Source: Pseudanabaena mucicola str. Chao 1806
Lineage (GTDB): Bacteria > Cyanobacteriota > Cyanobacteriia > Pseudanabaenales > Pseudanabaenaceae
Direction of reading: 5' to 3'
Assembly (NCBI RefSeq): GCF_030323025.1
Contig: NZ_CP097329.1
Coordinates: 2,201,001 to 2,265,000 of the forward strand
DNA length: 64,000 bases
The notes beneath the pieces were generated by a model. It was given only the letters and a program-made list of their open reading frames with translations, did not search any database and had not been told where the DNA came from. The position numbers and the translations under genes are program-made. This document shows, in pieces, positions 8,363 through 17,519 of this stretch. Position 1 is the first letter of the stretch, and each line of letters begins with the position of its first letter.

Positions 8363-9994
8363 CTATTTGGACTTTCTCTTTCCATAGCGAATGAAATTAA
8401 TTAACTGCTTTGGAAAACTAACTAATCCTTTCCATAAACCAATAAAGAAATTCTCGATTTTGAGAATGATGGCATCTAACCAAAAAACCACAGTCATTAC
8501 TGGATTATAGACATAACCTAAAAGTGTTGCCTTTGCTTCGATCCATGCTCTTAATGGACGCTCATTCTCTGTCTCTGACGATGAACCTTGATAGGCTAAC
8601 AATTCTTCTTCAAATAACAAACTTCCTTTGAGCCGATCTTGAGAAATTTGCGTGGTTGTGGTTTCAAAACTTTGCAATTCCCCTGAAGAGTTAATAGCTG
8701 TCATATCTTGGGACTTCGTAAAGGCTTGAGACTCATATTCCATAGGAAGAGGCCAAGGACCACTATCATCACCAAAAACATCTTCCATTGTGAGCCATGA
8801 CTCCTCACGAGGAGCGATATCAGAAGTCTCATCTAGGGCGGGTTGTGATAACTGTCTACCAAAGAAATAGGCGATCGCTTCGGCAATTAATCTCTGTAAA
8901 CGTTCAAGCTGATCGTCAAATTTGAGTTCATCCGAACTTTTAGAACTAGATTTTTTTCCTTTGTTTGGAGAATCTTGAGAACTGGTTTGAATCTGATCGA
9001 CAGTTTTTCCTGATAGAAACTCCGATGCTTTTTGTTGAAAATTCTCAAGGACTTCACTAGGTGTTGCTGCATTACCATCAAGCGCCCGCTTACCTATGAA
9101 ATAGGCGATCGCCGCAGCAATCAATGCTCGTAATCGCTCTATGTTGGCATTTTGAGTTAAAGGTGCATTTTCTTTGATTGCAACCGTTGATTTGACACGC
9201 CTCCGCCCCAATTTAGGACTAGAGGGTAAAGCATCAGATTCTGTGGCTGATAAATCCGTTAATACTTCCTCGCTAGCTAAATTTTGTGTCTGAGCTTCAG
9301 CTTGACTACCGCGACCAAAGAAATAAGCGATCGCAGCCTCAATCAATCGACGTAACTGCTCTAGATTAAGATTTTTCCCTAGGGAAACATTTTCTGCTAA
9401 ACCATTACTCTCTCTTAAGACGTTCTCCAGAGCTTGGCGTTGTTCCACCTGTTGCTGCCAAATTTCCGCGAAGATCCGATTGGCAATTATTCTTGGCTCT
9501 AGTTCAGGATTATCGATATTTGTGAGATTATTAGGTTTGCGCTTGATGATCGCAGCAATATTGCGATCTAGTTGGAGTTTAGTACGATCAATCCAATTGA
9601 AAAATTTGACTAAAGGTCTTAAGAGTAAAGGAATATCTATGGGGATTTCAGGATTTCGTAACTCTTGCACTTGATCAATTAACTGCTCAATATTTTCAGT
9701 ATTTGTCTCAGATTCCGATAATAATCCGACTGACTCTGGTTGCGATCGCAGTTGTTCCCTATCCTTAGTTTTAGATCGACCCAATGCAGGAAAAATCTGC
9801 TTAGTCGTCGAGGCAAACAGATATACAGGATATAAAGCTGCTTTTGCTACTTGATAGGCAAGCAAGCGCGGTAAGTCCTTTACACTAGGCATCTGCCTCA
9901 ATTGGCGATCAACTAACCGTCTTGCACTGCGCCCTAATTTGGCAGGCAAGGATTGATCAATCCAATTAAAGAGTCGGCTTTGAAAACGTGGCAT
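8363..9994 (-). CDS. Unknown protein with three AIAYFFG helix repeats
   Basis: No known family recognised. ATG at 9994 gives 543 aa; a TTG at 10030 would start inside the petD terminator and is less likely. The N-terminus is basic (MPRFQSRLFNWIDQSLPAKL). Three copies of a helix follow, separated by Ser/Gln/Glu-rich, probably disordered linkers: LEQLRRLIEAAIAYFFGRGS, IERLRALIAAAIAYFIGKRA and LERLQRLIAEAIAYFFGRQL (about residues 210, 290 and 365). The C-terminal 80 residues contain hydrophobic stretches (LGYVYNPVMTVVFWLDAIIL) and a lysine-rich tail. It looks like a membrane-associated, multi-helix scaffold; function unknown. Downstream of petB-petD but separated by a terminator. Confidence 0.75.
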   Translation of the reverse strand: MPRFQSRLFNWIDQSLPAKLGRSARRLVDRQLRQMPSVKDLPRLLAYQVAKAALYPVYLFASTTKQIFPALGRSKTKDREQLRSQPESVGLLSESETNTENIEQLIDQVQELRNPEIPIDIPLLLRPLVKFFNWIDRTKLQLDRNIAAIIKRKPNNLTNIDNPELEPRIIANRIFAEIWQQQVEQRQALENVLRESNGLAENVSLGKNLNLEQLRRLIEAAIAYFFGRGSQAEAQTQNLASEEVLTDLSATESDALPSSPKLGRRRVKSTVAIKENAPLTQNANIERLRALIAAAIAYFIGKRALDGNAATPSEVLENFQQKASEFLSGKTVDQIQTSSQDSPNKGKKSSSKSSDELKFDDQLERLQRLIAEAIAYFFGRQLSQPALDETSDIAPREESWLTMEDVFGDDSGPWPLPMEYESQAFTKSQDMTAINSSGELQSFETTTTQISQDRLKGSLLFEEELLAYQGSSSETENERPLRAWIEAKATLLGYVYNPVMTVVFWLDAIILKIENFFIGLWKGLVSFPKQLINFIRYGKRKSK

Positions 9995-10031
9995 AGATAC
10001 ATCATAAAAAAAGAAAGGCACGATCGCCAAT

Positions 10032-10068
10032 AAAAAAGGATTCCGAGCTTTACTCGAAATCCTTTTTT
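10032..10068 (-). terminator. Terminator downstream of petD
   Basis: Hairpin with arms around AAAAAAGGAT(T/C)CGAG and CTCGAAATCCTTTTTT, ending in a T-run on either strand. It lies between petD and the next minus-strand gene, so it should end the petBD transcript. Confidence 0.8.
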
Positions 10069-10105
10069 ATGATTCAACACGTTGACTTGCAAAATGTTGA
10101 AATCT

Positions 10106-10591
10106 TTAGAACAATCCCAAGGTCAATGACTTGTCAATGGGCAAGGTAGAGCCGATACCCAAGTAAAGTGTAAAGGCAGTACCAAAGAGGAATACAGCCA
10201 TCGCTACAGGGCGACGGAAAGGATTTTGGAACTTGTTGACATTCTCAATGAAGGGAATGAGGATCAAGCCAACAGGAATCAAGCTTTGCAGCAATACGCC
10301 CAAAAGCTTGTTAGGTACGATCCGCAAAATTTGGAATGCAGGATACAAGAACCACTCTGGCAAAATTTCCAAAGGAGTCGCGAAGGGATTAGCAGGTTCG
10401 CCAACCAAGGTGGGGTCAAGCACTGCCAAACCGGTAATCAAAGCGATCGTGCCAGTAATAACAACTGGGAACATGTACAACAAGTCATTCGGCCAAGCTG
10501 GTTCGCCGTAATAGTTGTGACCCATGTTCTTTTCCAACTTTGCCCGCAAAATTGGATCATTCAAATCAGGAAGCTTCTCAGTTTTTGCCAT
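10106..10591 (-). CDS. petD: Cytochrome b6f complex subunit IV
   Basis: Subunit IV of the thylakoid cytochrome b6f complex, which passes electrons from plastoquinol to plastocyanin or cytochrome c6. It is the C-terminal half of a split cytochrome b. The 161 aa match PetD: N-terminal [20 protein letters not shown], the PEWF quinol-oxidation motif ([14 protein letters not shown], near residue 77), and three membrane helices. It follows petB by 82 bp on the same strand, as in most cyanobacteria. Confidence 0.98.
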   Translation of the reverse strand: MAKTEKLPDLNDPILRAKLEKNMGHNYYGEPAWPNDLLYMFPVVITGTIALITGLAVLDPTLVGEPANPFATPLEILPEWFLYPAFQILRIVPNKLLGVLLQSLIPVGLILIPFIENVNKFQNPFRRPVAMAVFLFGTAFTLYLGIGSTLPIDKSLTLGLF

Positions 10592-10673
10592 GTTATTGCC
10601 CTACTATTGCAATGTATTTTTTCTAAAATTATCTAATACGAAAATCCTAAATTGGACTGTAAGATAACAAACC

Positions 10674-11321
10674 TTACAAAGGACCAGAAATGCCTTGTTT
10701 ACGAATCATCAAGAAGTGAGCCAGCATAAATACAGCAATTAACCAAGGCAATACAAATGTGTGCAAGCTGTAGAAACGGGTAAGGGTTGCTTGACCAACA
10801 CTTTGACCGCCACGGAGGAGTTCAACTAAGGTTCCGCCAACTACAGGAATTGCATCTGGGACGCCAGATACGATCTTTACCGCCCAGTAGCCTACTTGAT
10901 CCCAAGGTAAGGAATAGCCAGTTACACCGAAGGTAACGGTGATCACAGCCAAAATTACACCAGTAACCCAAGTCAATTCGCGGGGTTTTTTGAAACCACC
11001 AGTCAAGTACACACGGAAAACATGCAAGATCATCATCAATACCATCATGCTTGCAGACCAACGGTGAATTGAGCGGATCAACCAACCGAAGTTAACGTCG
11101 GTCATGATGTAGCGCACTGAGTCAAAGGCTTCAGTAACCGATGGCTTGTAATAAAAGGTCATCGCGAAACCAGTCGCGAATTGAATTAGGAAGCAGGTGA
11201 GGGTGATGCCACCTAAACAATAAAAAATATTGACATGGGGGGGAACGTACTTACTAGTAACGTCCTCGGCGATCGCCCCGACTTCAAGGCGATCGTTAAA
11301 CCAATCGTAAACTTTACTCAT
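10674..11321 (-). CDS. petB: Cytochrome b6
   Basis: Haem-bearing core subunit of the b6f complex, 215 aa, the standard length. Four membrane helices are visible. Haem b ligands are expected in the histidines of [20 protein letters not shown] and [12 protein letters not shown]...MLAHFLM. The cysteine in NIFYCLGG (residue 35) is the attachment point for the extra haem c' known from b6f complexes. First gene of petB-petD; the 166 bp upstream, shared with a divergent peptidase gene, should hold its promoter. Confidence 0.98.
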   Translation of the reverse strand: MSKVYDWFNDRLEVGAIAEDVTSKYVPPHVNIFYCLGGITLTCFLIQFATGFAMTFYYKPSVTEAFDSVRYIMTDVNFGWLIRSIHRWSASMMVLMMILHVFRVYLTGGFKKPRELTWVTGVILAVITVTFGVTGYSLPWDQVGYWAVKIVSGVPDAIPVVGGTLVELLRGGQSVGQATLTRFYSLHTFVLPWLIAVFMLAHFLMIRKQGISGPL

Positions 11322-11487
11322 GTAATTGAAAAACCCAAGATTGCTGAACTAGTTAACAATTTTTTGATAGCTGTAATTTATTTTAATACTTATAATCAAG
11401 TGTAGGCAAACCTAAAGAAGGTTTTTAACAAGTTTCACTAAATATATAGAAAGATATAACAAGTTTTCTTGTTCTTGGTGAGCCTGC

Positions 11488-12159
11488 ATGAAAATACATT
11501 TGCGTTTCAGATTAGCAGTTTTTGTGATTTCTCTATCCTGCTCTTGTGTGACTCCTTTATTTGCTCAAGTTTGCTCCAAGGATTCTCAGGTAAATCTTGG
11601 AAATAACAACGAGGAATATCCACCAACTCAACGTGTTGCGTCTGTTCGCAGCGATCGCACCTTGAGTTTAGCTTGGGCTATACCCGCAGAATTTACGGCA
11701 ATCGAGCCATTTATAGGCAAAGAATATCAACTAGCGCAGCACGAAGGCATTGATTTTATTCATAGCAACCCGTTAGTTAATCAGGTTTTGGTGCGATCGG
11801 TTGCCGATGGCACGGTTATGTATGTGCGCCATGACTGCCCGCAATCCAATTCCTTTGAGCCTAATAATTTACATCGTGACTGTGGTGGTGATTGGGGCAA
11901 CCATATTGTGATTCGGCATCCGAATGGACTATTCACCCGTTATGCTCACCTCTACCCTGATAGCATTCAAGTAAAAGTTGGGCAGAGAATCACCCGTGGT
12001 CAAGTGCTTAGCTATATGGGCAATTCAGGACGCAGTGATACTAGACATCTACACTTTGAGTTAGGCGTGGCAATTAAGATCAATCCCTGTGCGCCAGCAC
12101 AATCTTTTCACTATGTTTACAATCCAGCCACTTATCTACAATGGAAAGATACCCAATAG
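11488..12159 (+). CDS. Secreted M23 (LytM) family metallopeptidase
   Basis: Predicted periplasmic peptidoglycan endopeptidase or divisome-regulating LytM factor, 223 aa. The N-terminus has a signal peptide (basic MKIHLRFR, then a hydrophobic stretch to about residue 26). Zinc ligands are visible as HEGID (about residue 90) and HLHFE (about 194), with HIVIRHPNGLFTRYAHL between them, so the active site looks complete. Some family members lack these ligands; this one does not. Divergent from petB. Confidence 0.87.
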   Translation: MKIHLRFRLAVFVISLSCSCVTPLFAQVCSKDSQVNLGNNNEEYPPTQRVASVRSDRTLSLAWAIPAEFTAIEPFIGKEYQLAQHEGIDFIHSNPLVNQVLVRSVADGTVMYVRHDCPQSNSFEPNNLHRDCGGDWGNHIVIRHPNGLFTRYAHLYPDSIQVKVGQRITRGQVLSYMGNSGRSDTRHLHFELGVAIKINPCAPAQSFHYVYNPATYLQWKDTQ

Positions 12160-12222
12160 AAAGTTGTGGCGCTTACTGCTTATTGGGTATTAACTATAGC
12201 TAACCTAGCAAAACTTAAATGT

Positions 12223-12804
12223 ATGAATGATTTAACTGATAAATCTCCTGAAAAAGATAGCGATCGCCAAGATACTAATAGTGTTGATATTCGCGAGATG
12301 AATATTGATGATATTGCGCCAATTTTTCACTTGGGTGAGCAATTATTTACTAGTGATTTGTATCCATACCTCTACCGCACATGGGACGAGTGGGAAGTAA
12401 TCGGGATGTATAACACTGATTCGGAATATTGCTTAGTTGCCGAAATTGACGATCAGCTTGCAGGTTTTATTCTTGGCACAATCATCAATAAAGCTTCGTG
12501 GAAATATGGCTATATTACTTGGTTGGGTGTAAATCCCAATTTTCAAAGGCGAGGAGTAGCTGATCGCCTAGTCGATAAGATCATCGAGCGGATGATTGAA
12601 GATAATGTGCGCCTAATGCTAGTCGATACCGATCCTGCAAATACGCCCGCCATTAATTTCTTCAATCGCAAAGGTTTCGGCAATGCCAGAGAGCATGTTT
12701 TTCTATCACTAAATCTTGCTAAACATGAATATTACGGCAGGTTGATCAATTACGAACGCGATAAAGCCGAGCGTAACCGTCCGCGATCGCGCCGTCGCAC
12801 TTAA
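12223..12804 (+). CDS. GNAT family N-acetyltransferase
   Basis: Transfers an acetyl group from acetyl-CoA to an amine; the target is unknown. ATG at 12223 gives 193 aa. A GTG at 12166 would add 19 residues (VALTAYWVLTIANLAKLKC), probably the translated intergenic sequence, so I prefer 12223. The GNAT fold is seen from about residue 25 (VDIREMNIDDIAPIFHLGE), with the acetyl-CoA loop VNPNFQRRGVADRLVDKII near 110. The C-terminus is unusually basic (KAERNRPRSRRRT). Confidence 0.85.
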   Translation: MNDLTDKSPEKDSDRQDTNSVDIREMNIDDIAPIFHLGEQLFTSDLYPYLYRTWDEWEVIGMYNTDSEYCLVAEIDDQLAGFILGTIINKASWKYGYITWLGVNPNFQRRGVADRLVDKIIERMIEDNVRLMLVDTDPANTPAINFFNRKGFGNAREHVFLSLNLAKHEYYGRLINYERDKAERNRPRSRRRT

Positions 12805-12847
12805 CAGCTACATCAGGAATCGTTGTATATAACCCGATTAGCAAAAA

Positions 12848-12965
12848 TTACAGTTCTTTGGGGTTAATTCCCTTATCTCTGAGCTTTTCACAAGTCTTTG
12901 CACCTTCTTTTAGCTTGGAGTCGTGCCTCCTCAACTTCTTTGATTAAAACTTCCTATGCGACCAC
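12848..12965 (-). pseudogene. Remnant of an Uma2-family gene (C-terminal tail)
   Basis: Read on the minus strand, this stretch gives EVEEARLQAKRR and, after one frame change, EKLRDKGINPKEL-stop. That is the charged tail typical of Uma2 proteins; the intact gene at 39853-40608 ends in EKLENYLRSMGINPDDI. No upstream part of the gene remains. A decayed fragment. Confidence 0.55.
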
Positions 12966-13088
12966 TGAAAGAATTGTAAATCGCATAATCTTAGTACAGG
13001 ACAAAAAAACTGATTTGGCTCTTCTCTTCAAAGGCTTGCCAGTTTTCCCTTAGGGACTTGATTAGGAAAAAAGGTATTACCGAGTTTG

Positions 13089-13140
13089 TACGGCTTCGAC
13101 TTCGCTCAGCTAACGTTAGTTGAGCGAAGTCGAAGCCGTA
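13089..13140. repeat. Near-perfect palindrome, GGCTTCGACTTCGCTCA type
   Basis: Arms of 20 bp (13089-13108 and 13121-13140) with a CTAACGTTAG centre and one mismatched pair, making about 52 bp in all. The GGCTTCGAC(T/A)(T/A)CGCTCAGC sequence also occurs at about 51291, a common cyanobacterial dispersed palindrome. The rest of 12805-13203 holds only a short Uma2 remnant and a half copy of the AGTACAGG repeat near 12993. Confidence 0.65.
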
Positions 13141-13203
13141 GGTACTTTAATTTATCGCAAGTCCCTTAAAGCAGTAAAATTTCATCACAAAAAAATAATT
13201 TCT

Positions 13204-13755
13204 TTACTGGCTCTTGAGTAGTTCCATTTGTTTAGCTTGGATTAAGCCTCTTAAGTACGGATTTTTTCTTTGTTCACGGGTAATCTGGTTAAATTCCTTA
13301 TTGGTAAAACCATGACGGTGAATTTCTTTTTCGGTGAAGCTCTGTAGTTGATTACAGAGTTCCTGCAAAAATTCGGGTGGTTGAGAGATGTTGCAAACTT
13401 TGGTTTGTTGTGATTCAGCAAGATTAGCAACAGTTGACCAATTGGAATTACTTTTAGCAGCCCGAAAAATTTCTAAACGTTTGTTTTCGATCGCATTTAC
13501 GGCTGAGGCATAGCGAGTTAACTGGTCGTTACCAAAAACTGTCTGGGCTAAAATATTATTTAATTGGGTGACTGATTGATCAGTTTGGGCAAAAGTTAAG
13601 GAATGATCTCGATTAATTAAAGGTTCCACAATCATCGATATCGCTAAACTTAAGACAAGTAAACTAAGTGTAACTATTCCTCTCTGGTACTCGGCTACAT
13701 ACTTTGGGAAATTATTTTTGGGATTACCTGAATGCATCTGATACTGCATGTTCAT
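13204..13755 (-). CDS. DUF4168 family exported protein
   Basis: Function unknown. The 183 aa begin with a basic segment followed by one hydrophobic helix at about 27-45 (GIVTLSLLVLSLAISMIVE), a membrane anchor or signal peptide. The rest matches the DUF4168 pattern: LTRYASAVNAIENKRLEIF (about 80-98) and FTNKEFNQITREQRKNPYL near the C-terminus. The family is found in cyanobacteria and proteobacteria as periplasmic helical proteins. It lies downstream of prfB on the same strand, with 53 bp between. Confidence 0.7.
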   Translation of the reverse strand: MNMQYQMHSGNPKNNFPKYVAEYQRGIVTLSLLVLSLAISMIVEPLINRDHSLTFAQTDQSVTQLNNILAQTVFGNDQLTRYASAVNAIENKRLEIFRAAKSNSNWSTVANLAESQQTKVCNISQPPEFLQELCNQLQSFTEKEIHRHGFTNKEFNQITREQRKNPYLRGLIQAKQMELLKSQ

Positions 13756-13808
13756 AACTGAGAGCTACTATGCCAAAACTACTAAGGACGTATATACACA
13801 ATATTGAC

Positions 13809-14922
13809 TCAAATAATCTGATTTTGTTGCCTTAAATATGACTGAATGAAAGGTTCGAGATCACCATTCATCACATTTTGGATATTCGTAGTTTCTTCCC
13901 CTGTACGCAGATCTTTGACGAGTTGGTACGGATGAAAAACATAGTTGCGGATCTGGTTACCCCATGCAGCTTCAACCATATCCCCACGAATATCGGCGAT
14001 CTTTTGAGCGTGTTGCTCTTGGGCAATAATTAGCAACTTAGCCTTGAGCAAACGCATTGCATTTTCTTTATTTTGCAATTGCGATCGCTCTTGGGTACAA
14101 CGCACTGAAATACCAGTAGGTAGATGGGTAATGCGTACCGCCGTTTCAACCTTGTTGACGTTTTGACCACCCTTACCACCTGCTCGCGTGGTCGTAATTT
14201 CAAGTTCCTTGGGATCAATATCGAGATCGACATTTTCCTCCAATAACGGCATTACCTCCACACCTGCAAAACTAGTCTGGCGCTTGTCATTGGCATTAAA
14301 TGGGGAAATCCTGACCAGACGATGTGTCCCTTTTTCAGGAGCAAGATAGCCATAGGCATAGCGCCCATGGACTAATAGTGTGACAGACTTAATACCTGCC
14401 TCTTCCCCCTCAGATATTTCTGAAATTTCGACCTTATAACCTTGAGATTCACAAAAACGGGTATACATTCTTAGGAGCATTTCTGTCCAATCCTGTGCGT
14501 CAGTGCCACCTGCCCCTGCATTAATGGTTAGTACTGCGTCATATTTATCATAAGTACCAGATAGTAATTGTTCTAGATCCCAGCGATCTAGTTCTTGCGA
14601 TAGTTCTCGAAGACTTTGTTTGGCTTCATCAGCTAGAGATGGGTCATCTTCGATTGCGAGCAATTCAGTGATCGTCTCAAGGTTTTCGATAGTTTTACGC
14701 CAGCACTCAAATTTAGTGATATAGGATTTTAAAGCATCTAGATCACGCATTATTTTTTGCGCTTGGCTACTATTTTCCCAAAATTCTGTTTGGGAAGCAG
14801 TTTGCTCTAGGTCGCTAATTTTTGCTGCGATCGCGGGTACATCAAAGATAGTCCTGAGCAATGCTCAGGCGCAGAGATAAAAGTTGAGTTTGGCGTGCGA
14901 TCTCTGTAACGTCCACTGACAA
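13809..14922 (-). CDS. prfB: Peptide chain release factor 2, with programmed +1 frameshift
   Basis: Terminates translation at UGA and UAA. The main frame (14843-13809) carries the GGQ catalytic loop ([15 protein letters not shown]) and the [17 protein letters not shown] region. The N-terminus lies in another frame. Starting at TTG 14922 (GTG 14916 is an alternative; GGGAG lies just upstream), about 26 codons lead to CTT at 14847-14845, followed by TGA at 14844-14842. Slipping +1 gives ...[13 protein letters not shown], the classical prfB join. Full length is about 370 aa. Autoregulated: when RF2 is low, the ribosome pauses at UGA and shifts frame. Confidence 0.93.
14842..14857 (-). promoter_or_regulatory. 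prfB recoding site (CTT TGA)
   Basis: On the minus strand the sequence reads CAGGACTATCTTTGAT. CTTTGA is the universal prfB slip site. The AGGA just upstream resembles the internal Shine-Dalgarno element that stimulates the shift in E. coli, though it is weaker than AGGGGG. Confidence 0.9.
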
Positions 14923-14959
14923 TATGTCTCCCAAATATAGCGATTAGTTTTCTAATAGG

Positions 14960-15063
14960 TAAGTAGCTCAACTTAATTAAAACCTATAGCCAAGGTTTGT
15001 TCCGCCTGCTACGCGGGCGGAACAAACTTCTCAGTTTTTAGTTTACTTATGTCTAGCTACTTA
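14960..15063. repeat. MITE-like repeat, family A, copy 2 (inverted)
   Basis: Same element as 6055-6159 in the opposite orientation: it starts TAAGTAGCTCAACTTAATTAA and ends TTACTTATGTCTAGCTACTTA. The inner hairpin has GTTCCGCCTGC-TAC-GCGGGCGGAAC and differs from copy 1 in several stem bases. Confidence 0.8.
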
Positions 15064-15682
15064 TATAGCTTTTCTCTGAGTTTCATTAATTTGGTAACTA
15101 AATTCCGCGAAACTAAGTTTATTGGCATAGTCCACCTAAAAATACAGCCCTCAAGATTATTGCATTGGTCTATAAATGTGGCTATAACTATAGTCTAACT
15201 TAGCTATAGAAATTCATTAAGCTGCCATTCATAGCTATTGCTCCTATAATTATCCACTATATTCTCAGAATAAAAATTTTAATCCGAAATAAAGATTGGA
15301 GCAGGAACATGAATACCAAATATGACTAAACACCCATTATGATAAAACAGATCGCTATGATGAAGTCCTGATCAAAGTTCGCTATAGAGATCAACCAGTT
15401 GGCTATCGCATCATTTACAGTAGCTCCTCATGTAAATTCAGCAAAAATGGGATTAACTCGATCCAAAACTAGCTTGAAGTTTAAGTTTTAATGCAATAAA
15501 TTTGAATACACAGCTAATGACTAAATTATTTTAATGTATAAGGTTTAGGTCTTAAGGTACGGGTCGAGTTACTGCTCTAACTCTTGATAAAAACCTATAA
15601 TTCAAACCATTTGTAGAGTAAAGTAGAACGAGATTAACCTAAATGCTTCCTAGTAGCCTTATACTTTTCGCTATTAAGCGAC
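15064..15682. other. AT-rich intergenic stretch with a small open remnant
   Basis: No convincing gene. An open frame at 15326-15472 (+) without a start codon encodes a protein-like stretch (DRYDEVLIKVRYRDQPVGY) and may be the remains of a gene I cannot name. The region leads into the first copy of the 880-bp repeat at 15683. Confidence 0.4.
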
Positions 15683-15707
15683 ATCTATTTCTTGTCTTGG
15701 TGAGCTA

Positions 15708-16055
15708 ATGAGAGAAACACACGTTAGTCACACACTATTTATTACAGATGCGAGAGGTAGCAGGAAACTCGCACTTGATGGATTAAAGTACACAATTGGG
15801 CGGGATGTGAATAATAATATCCAGCTTTATTCACGATTTGTATCCCGTCAACATGCTGTATTGCTTAGAGTCCCTGGAGAAGGAGGCAAGTATTCGTTTC
15901 GGATTATTGATGGGGATTTGTCTGGTAAGCCAAGTGTCAATGGTGTGATCATCAATCACCACTTGAAAGTTGTGTCTTCCTATGATTTGCGGAATGGCGA
16001 TGTGATTACGCTTGCGCCTAATGTGGAATTAACCTATCTGGGTAGTCCTAATTAA
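15708..16055 (+). CDS. FHA domain protein, copy 1
   Basis: A 115-aa protein consisting almost entirely of one forkhead-associated domain, which binds phosphothreonine peptides from Ser/Thr kinases. Visible FHA residues: YTIGRDVNNNIQL (about 27-39), FVSRQHAVLL (about 43-52) and PSVNGVIINHHL (about 75-86). A GGTGAGC-type element precedes the ATG. Identical to the protein at 17642-17989. It lies 3' of the broken intI, in the place where the rest of the integrase should be, which suggests it replaced that part. Confidence 0.85.
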   Translation: MRETHVSHTLFITDARGSRKLALDGLKYTIGRDVNNNIQLYSRFVSRQHAVLLRVPGEGGKYSFRIIDGDLSGKPSVNGVIINHHLKVVSSYDLRNGDVITLAPNVELTYLGSPN

Positions 16056-16136
16056 GATTAATAGCTTTGCCAGTCACTGGTCAGTTAATGAGGGTTAGTT
16101 TTTGAAACGCCCATTTCAAACCGAGTAATACACCGA

Positions 16137-16421
16137 TCACGTTTTAAATGACCAGTGCCCGTTTTCATTCATTGCTAAATGGGTTAAAAATTCTTTTACT
16201 TCATCGCCGCACATCTCGCTAGGAGACGGTTTATTGTGAAAAAAAATAAATCGCCGAATCCATTACACATAGGATTTTTCGGTTTGATAGGAGTAATGCT
16301 TAACCCGAATGGCATCCCTAACTCGATCTAACATCTTTCTAGGTGGCGGCTCAATCTGCCCATTTGAGGCTAGGGCAGGCATCTGATTTTTCAGTACAGG
16401 CTTGGGTATGTTATCCAACAT
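16137..16421 (-). pseudogene. Integron integrase intI, N-terminal remnant, copy 1
   Basis: On the minus strand from ATG 16421: a 25-residue leader, then PPPRKMLDRVRDAIRVKHYS and YQTEKSYV, an in-frame TAA at 16265-16263, WIRRFIFFHNKPSPSEM, and EVKEFLTHLAMNEN. This is the N-terminal SAM-like domain of integron integrases (family pattern: LDQVRDAIRVKHYS, RTEKSYVDWIKRFI, HPSEMG, EVEAFLTHLAV). Similarity ends after about 88 codons and the catalytic domain is absent, so no active enzyme can be made. Its orientation, facing away from the cassettes, is the standard one. Confidence 0.88.
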
Positions 16422-16499
16422 TTTGCTTAATAAAATTCTATAGGGGGATATTACCCTGCAAGAAACTAGATATTACGCTTATTAGTTGCTTTATCTAGC

Positions 16500-16564
16500 A
16501 AGTCGTGAGATATTTATCCTATAAAAGTATTTATCCTGTAATTTGCAAGATAATATATAGTTCG
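16500..16564. other. Candidate attI recombination site, copy 1
   Basis: The repeat common to both copies ends at GTT (16560-16562), 139 bp upstream of the intI start, where attI is expected. The leader contains a direct repeat of TATTTATCCT. In this copy the next bases are CGTCAGC, not the GTTRRRY pattern of cassette junctions. Confidence 0.55.
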
Positions 16565-16601
16565 TCAGCAATAGTCTTCATACCGCAGAGGAGGATCACA
16601 G

Positions 16602-17519
16602 ATGAAAATCAGCCGTCGCGACATAATCACAGGCGCTGTTGGCGCGATTGCTGGCGTTACTGGCACCGCCTTGGCTACTTTGGCTTTGAAGCCAAGATCG
16701 GAAGCAAATGTCACATCAGCAGTGAGCTTTCGCATCGAGAACTCGTTTCGGGTTGTCGAAGCTAACGGCTTACCAGGACACGAAATCGGCGACTTTCCCA
16801 ACCAACACGATCCGATTGCCATAAAATCGCAGCAACATAGATTGCGGATGCCAGTGCGTCCTGTCCACAGTAATGAACCGATACCGATCGATATGTGGTG
16901 GTTCGGAGTGGCAGTGAACGGTATCCCATTCGATCCGTCTGGGCCATTCTGGAACGGCGATGTTTCCAGCGGCTGGCAGTTTGAAGTTCTGCATCCGGCA
17001 AACTCGATGGCCTTGGGCATCGACCGAAATAACGCACATACGCAGGGACCTGGAATGTACCATTACCACGGCCTGCCTGCCGGACTGTTGGCAAGATTGG
17101 TCAGCGAAAATCCGTCAGGGGTGATGCAGTTGGTGGGATACGCGGCGGATGGATATCCAATCTATGGACCGGAATGCCCTGCAACACCGAATGATCTTAA
17201 GAGTCCACCGAGGCGTTTGCGTTCAAGTTATCGAATGGCAGATGTCAAACGCGCGAATGGCCCTGGCGGAAGACCAGACGGAAGATTCGTCGAGGATCAT
17301 GTTTACGACCGAGAGTATGGCGATCTGGACGAATGCAATGGACGTTTTGGTCCCACGCCTGAATTCCCGAACGGGATCTACTACTACGTACTCACGGATA
17401 GTTTTCCTTACATTCCACGCTTCTATCGTGGTCAGCCCGACAAGAGTTTTCAACATGGACCGCCACCGGGTGTCTCGGCACCTATTCCACCGGAGTTGCG
17501 CAACTATCGAGGCGTTTGA
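16602..17519 (+). CDS. Tat-exported YHYH domain protein
   Basis: A 305-aa protein with a twin-arginine signal (SRRDIITGAVGAIAGVTGTA) and a YHYH domain named for the MYHYHGLPAGL motif near residue 150. The family is periplasmic and of unknown enzymatic function; members often sit near copper or redox proteins. A strong AGGAGG lies 7 bases before the ATG. Base composition and codon use are visibly more GC-rich than the neighbours, and the gene sits exactly between two copies of an 880-bp repeat, so it was very probably acquired from elsewhere. No attC site was found after it, so it is not a standard cassette. Confidence 0.85.
   Translation: MKISRRDIITGAVGAIAGVTGTALATLALKPRSEANVTSAVSFRIENSFRVVEANGLPGHEIGDFPNQHDPIAIKSQQHRLRMPVRPVHSNEPIPIDMWWFGVAVNGIPFDPSGPFWNGDVSSGWQFEVLHPANSMALGIDRNNAHTQGPGMYHYHGLPAGLLARLVSENPSGVMQLVGYAADGYPIYGPECPATPNDLKSPPRRLRSSYRMADVKRANGPGGRPDGRFVEDHVYDREYGDLDECNGRFGPTPEFPNGIYYYVLTDSFPYIPRFYRGQPDKSFQHGPPPGVSAPIPPELRNYRGV

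Larger units (their letters stand above)
15683..16562. repeat. 880-bp direct repeat, copy 1 (FHA gene, broken intI, attI)
   Basis: Identical to 17617-18496 except for one base I found (C at 16324, T at 18258). The flanks differ at both ends, which defines the limits. It contains the FHA gene, the broken integron integrase and the leader between intI and the GTT at 16560-16562. The near identity shows a recent duplication. Confidence 0.95.

Noticed and set aside
10226-10636. 136-codon plus-strand frame over petD
   Set aside because: It is a shadow of petD in an opposite frame.
16563-16574. CGTCAGCAATAG shared between the YHYH insert start and the DUF1566 gene end (25733)
   Set aside because: A 12-bp match is expected by chance in a window of this size, and the contexts differ.
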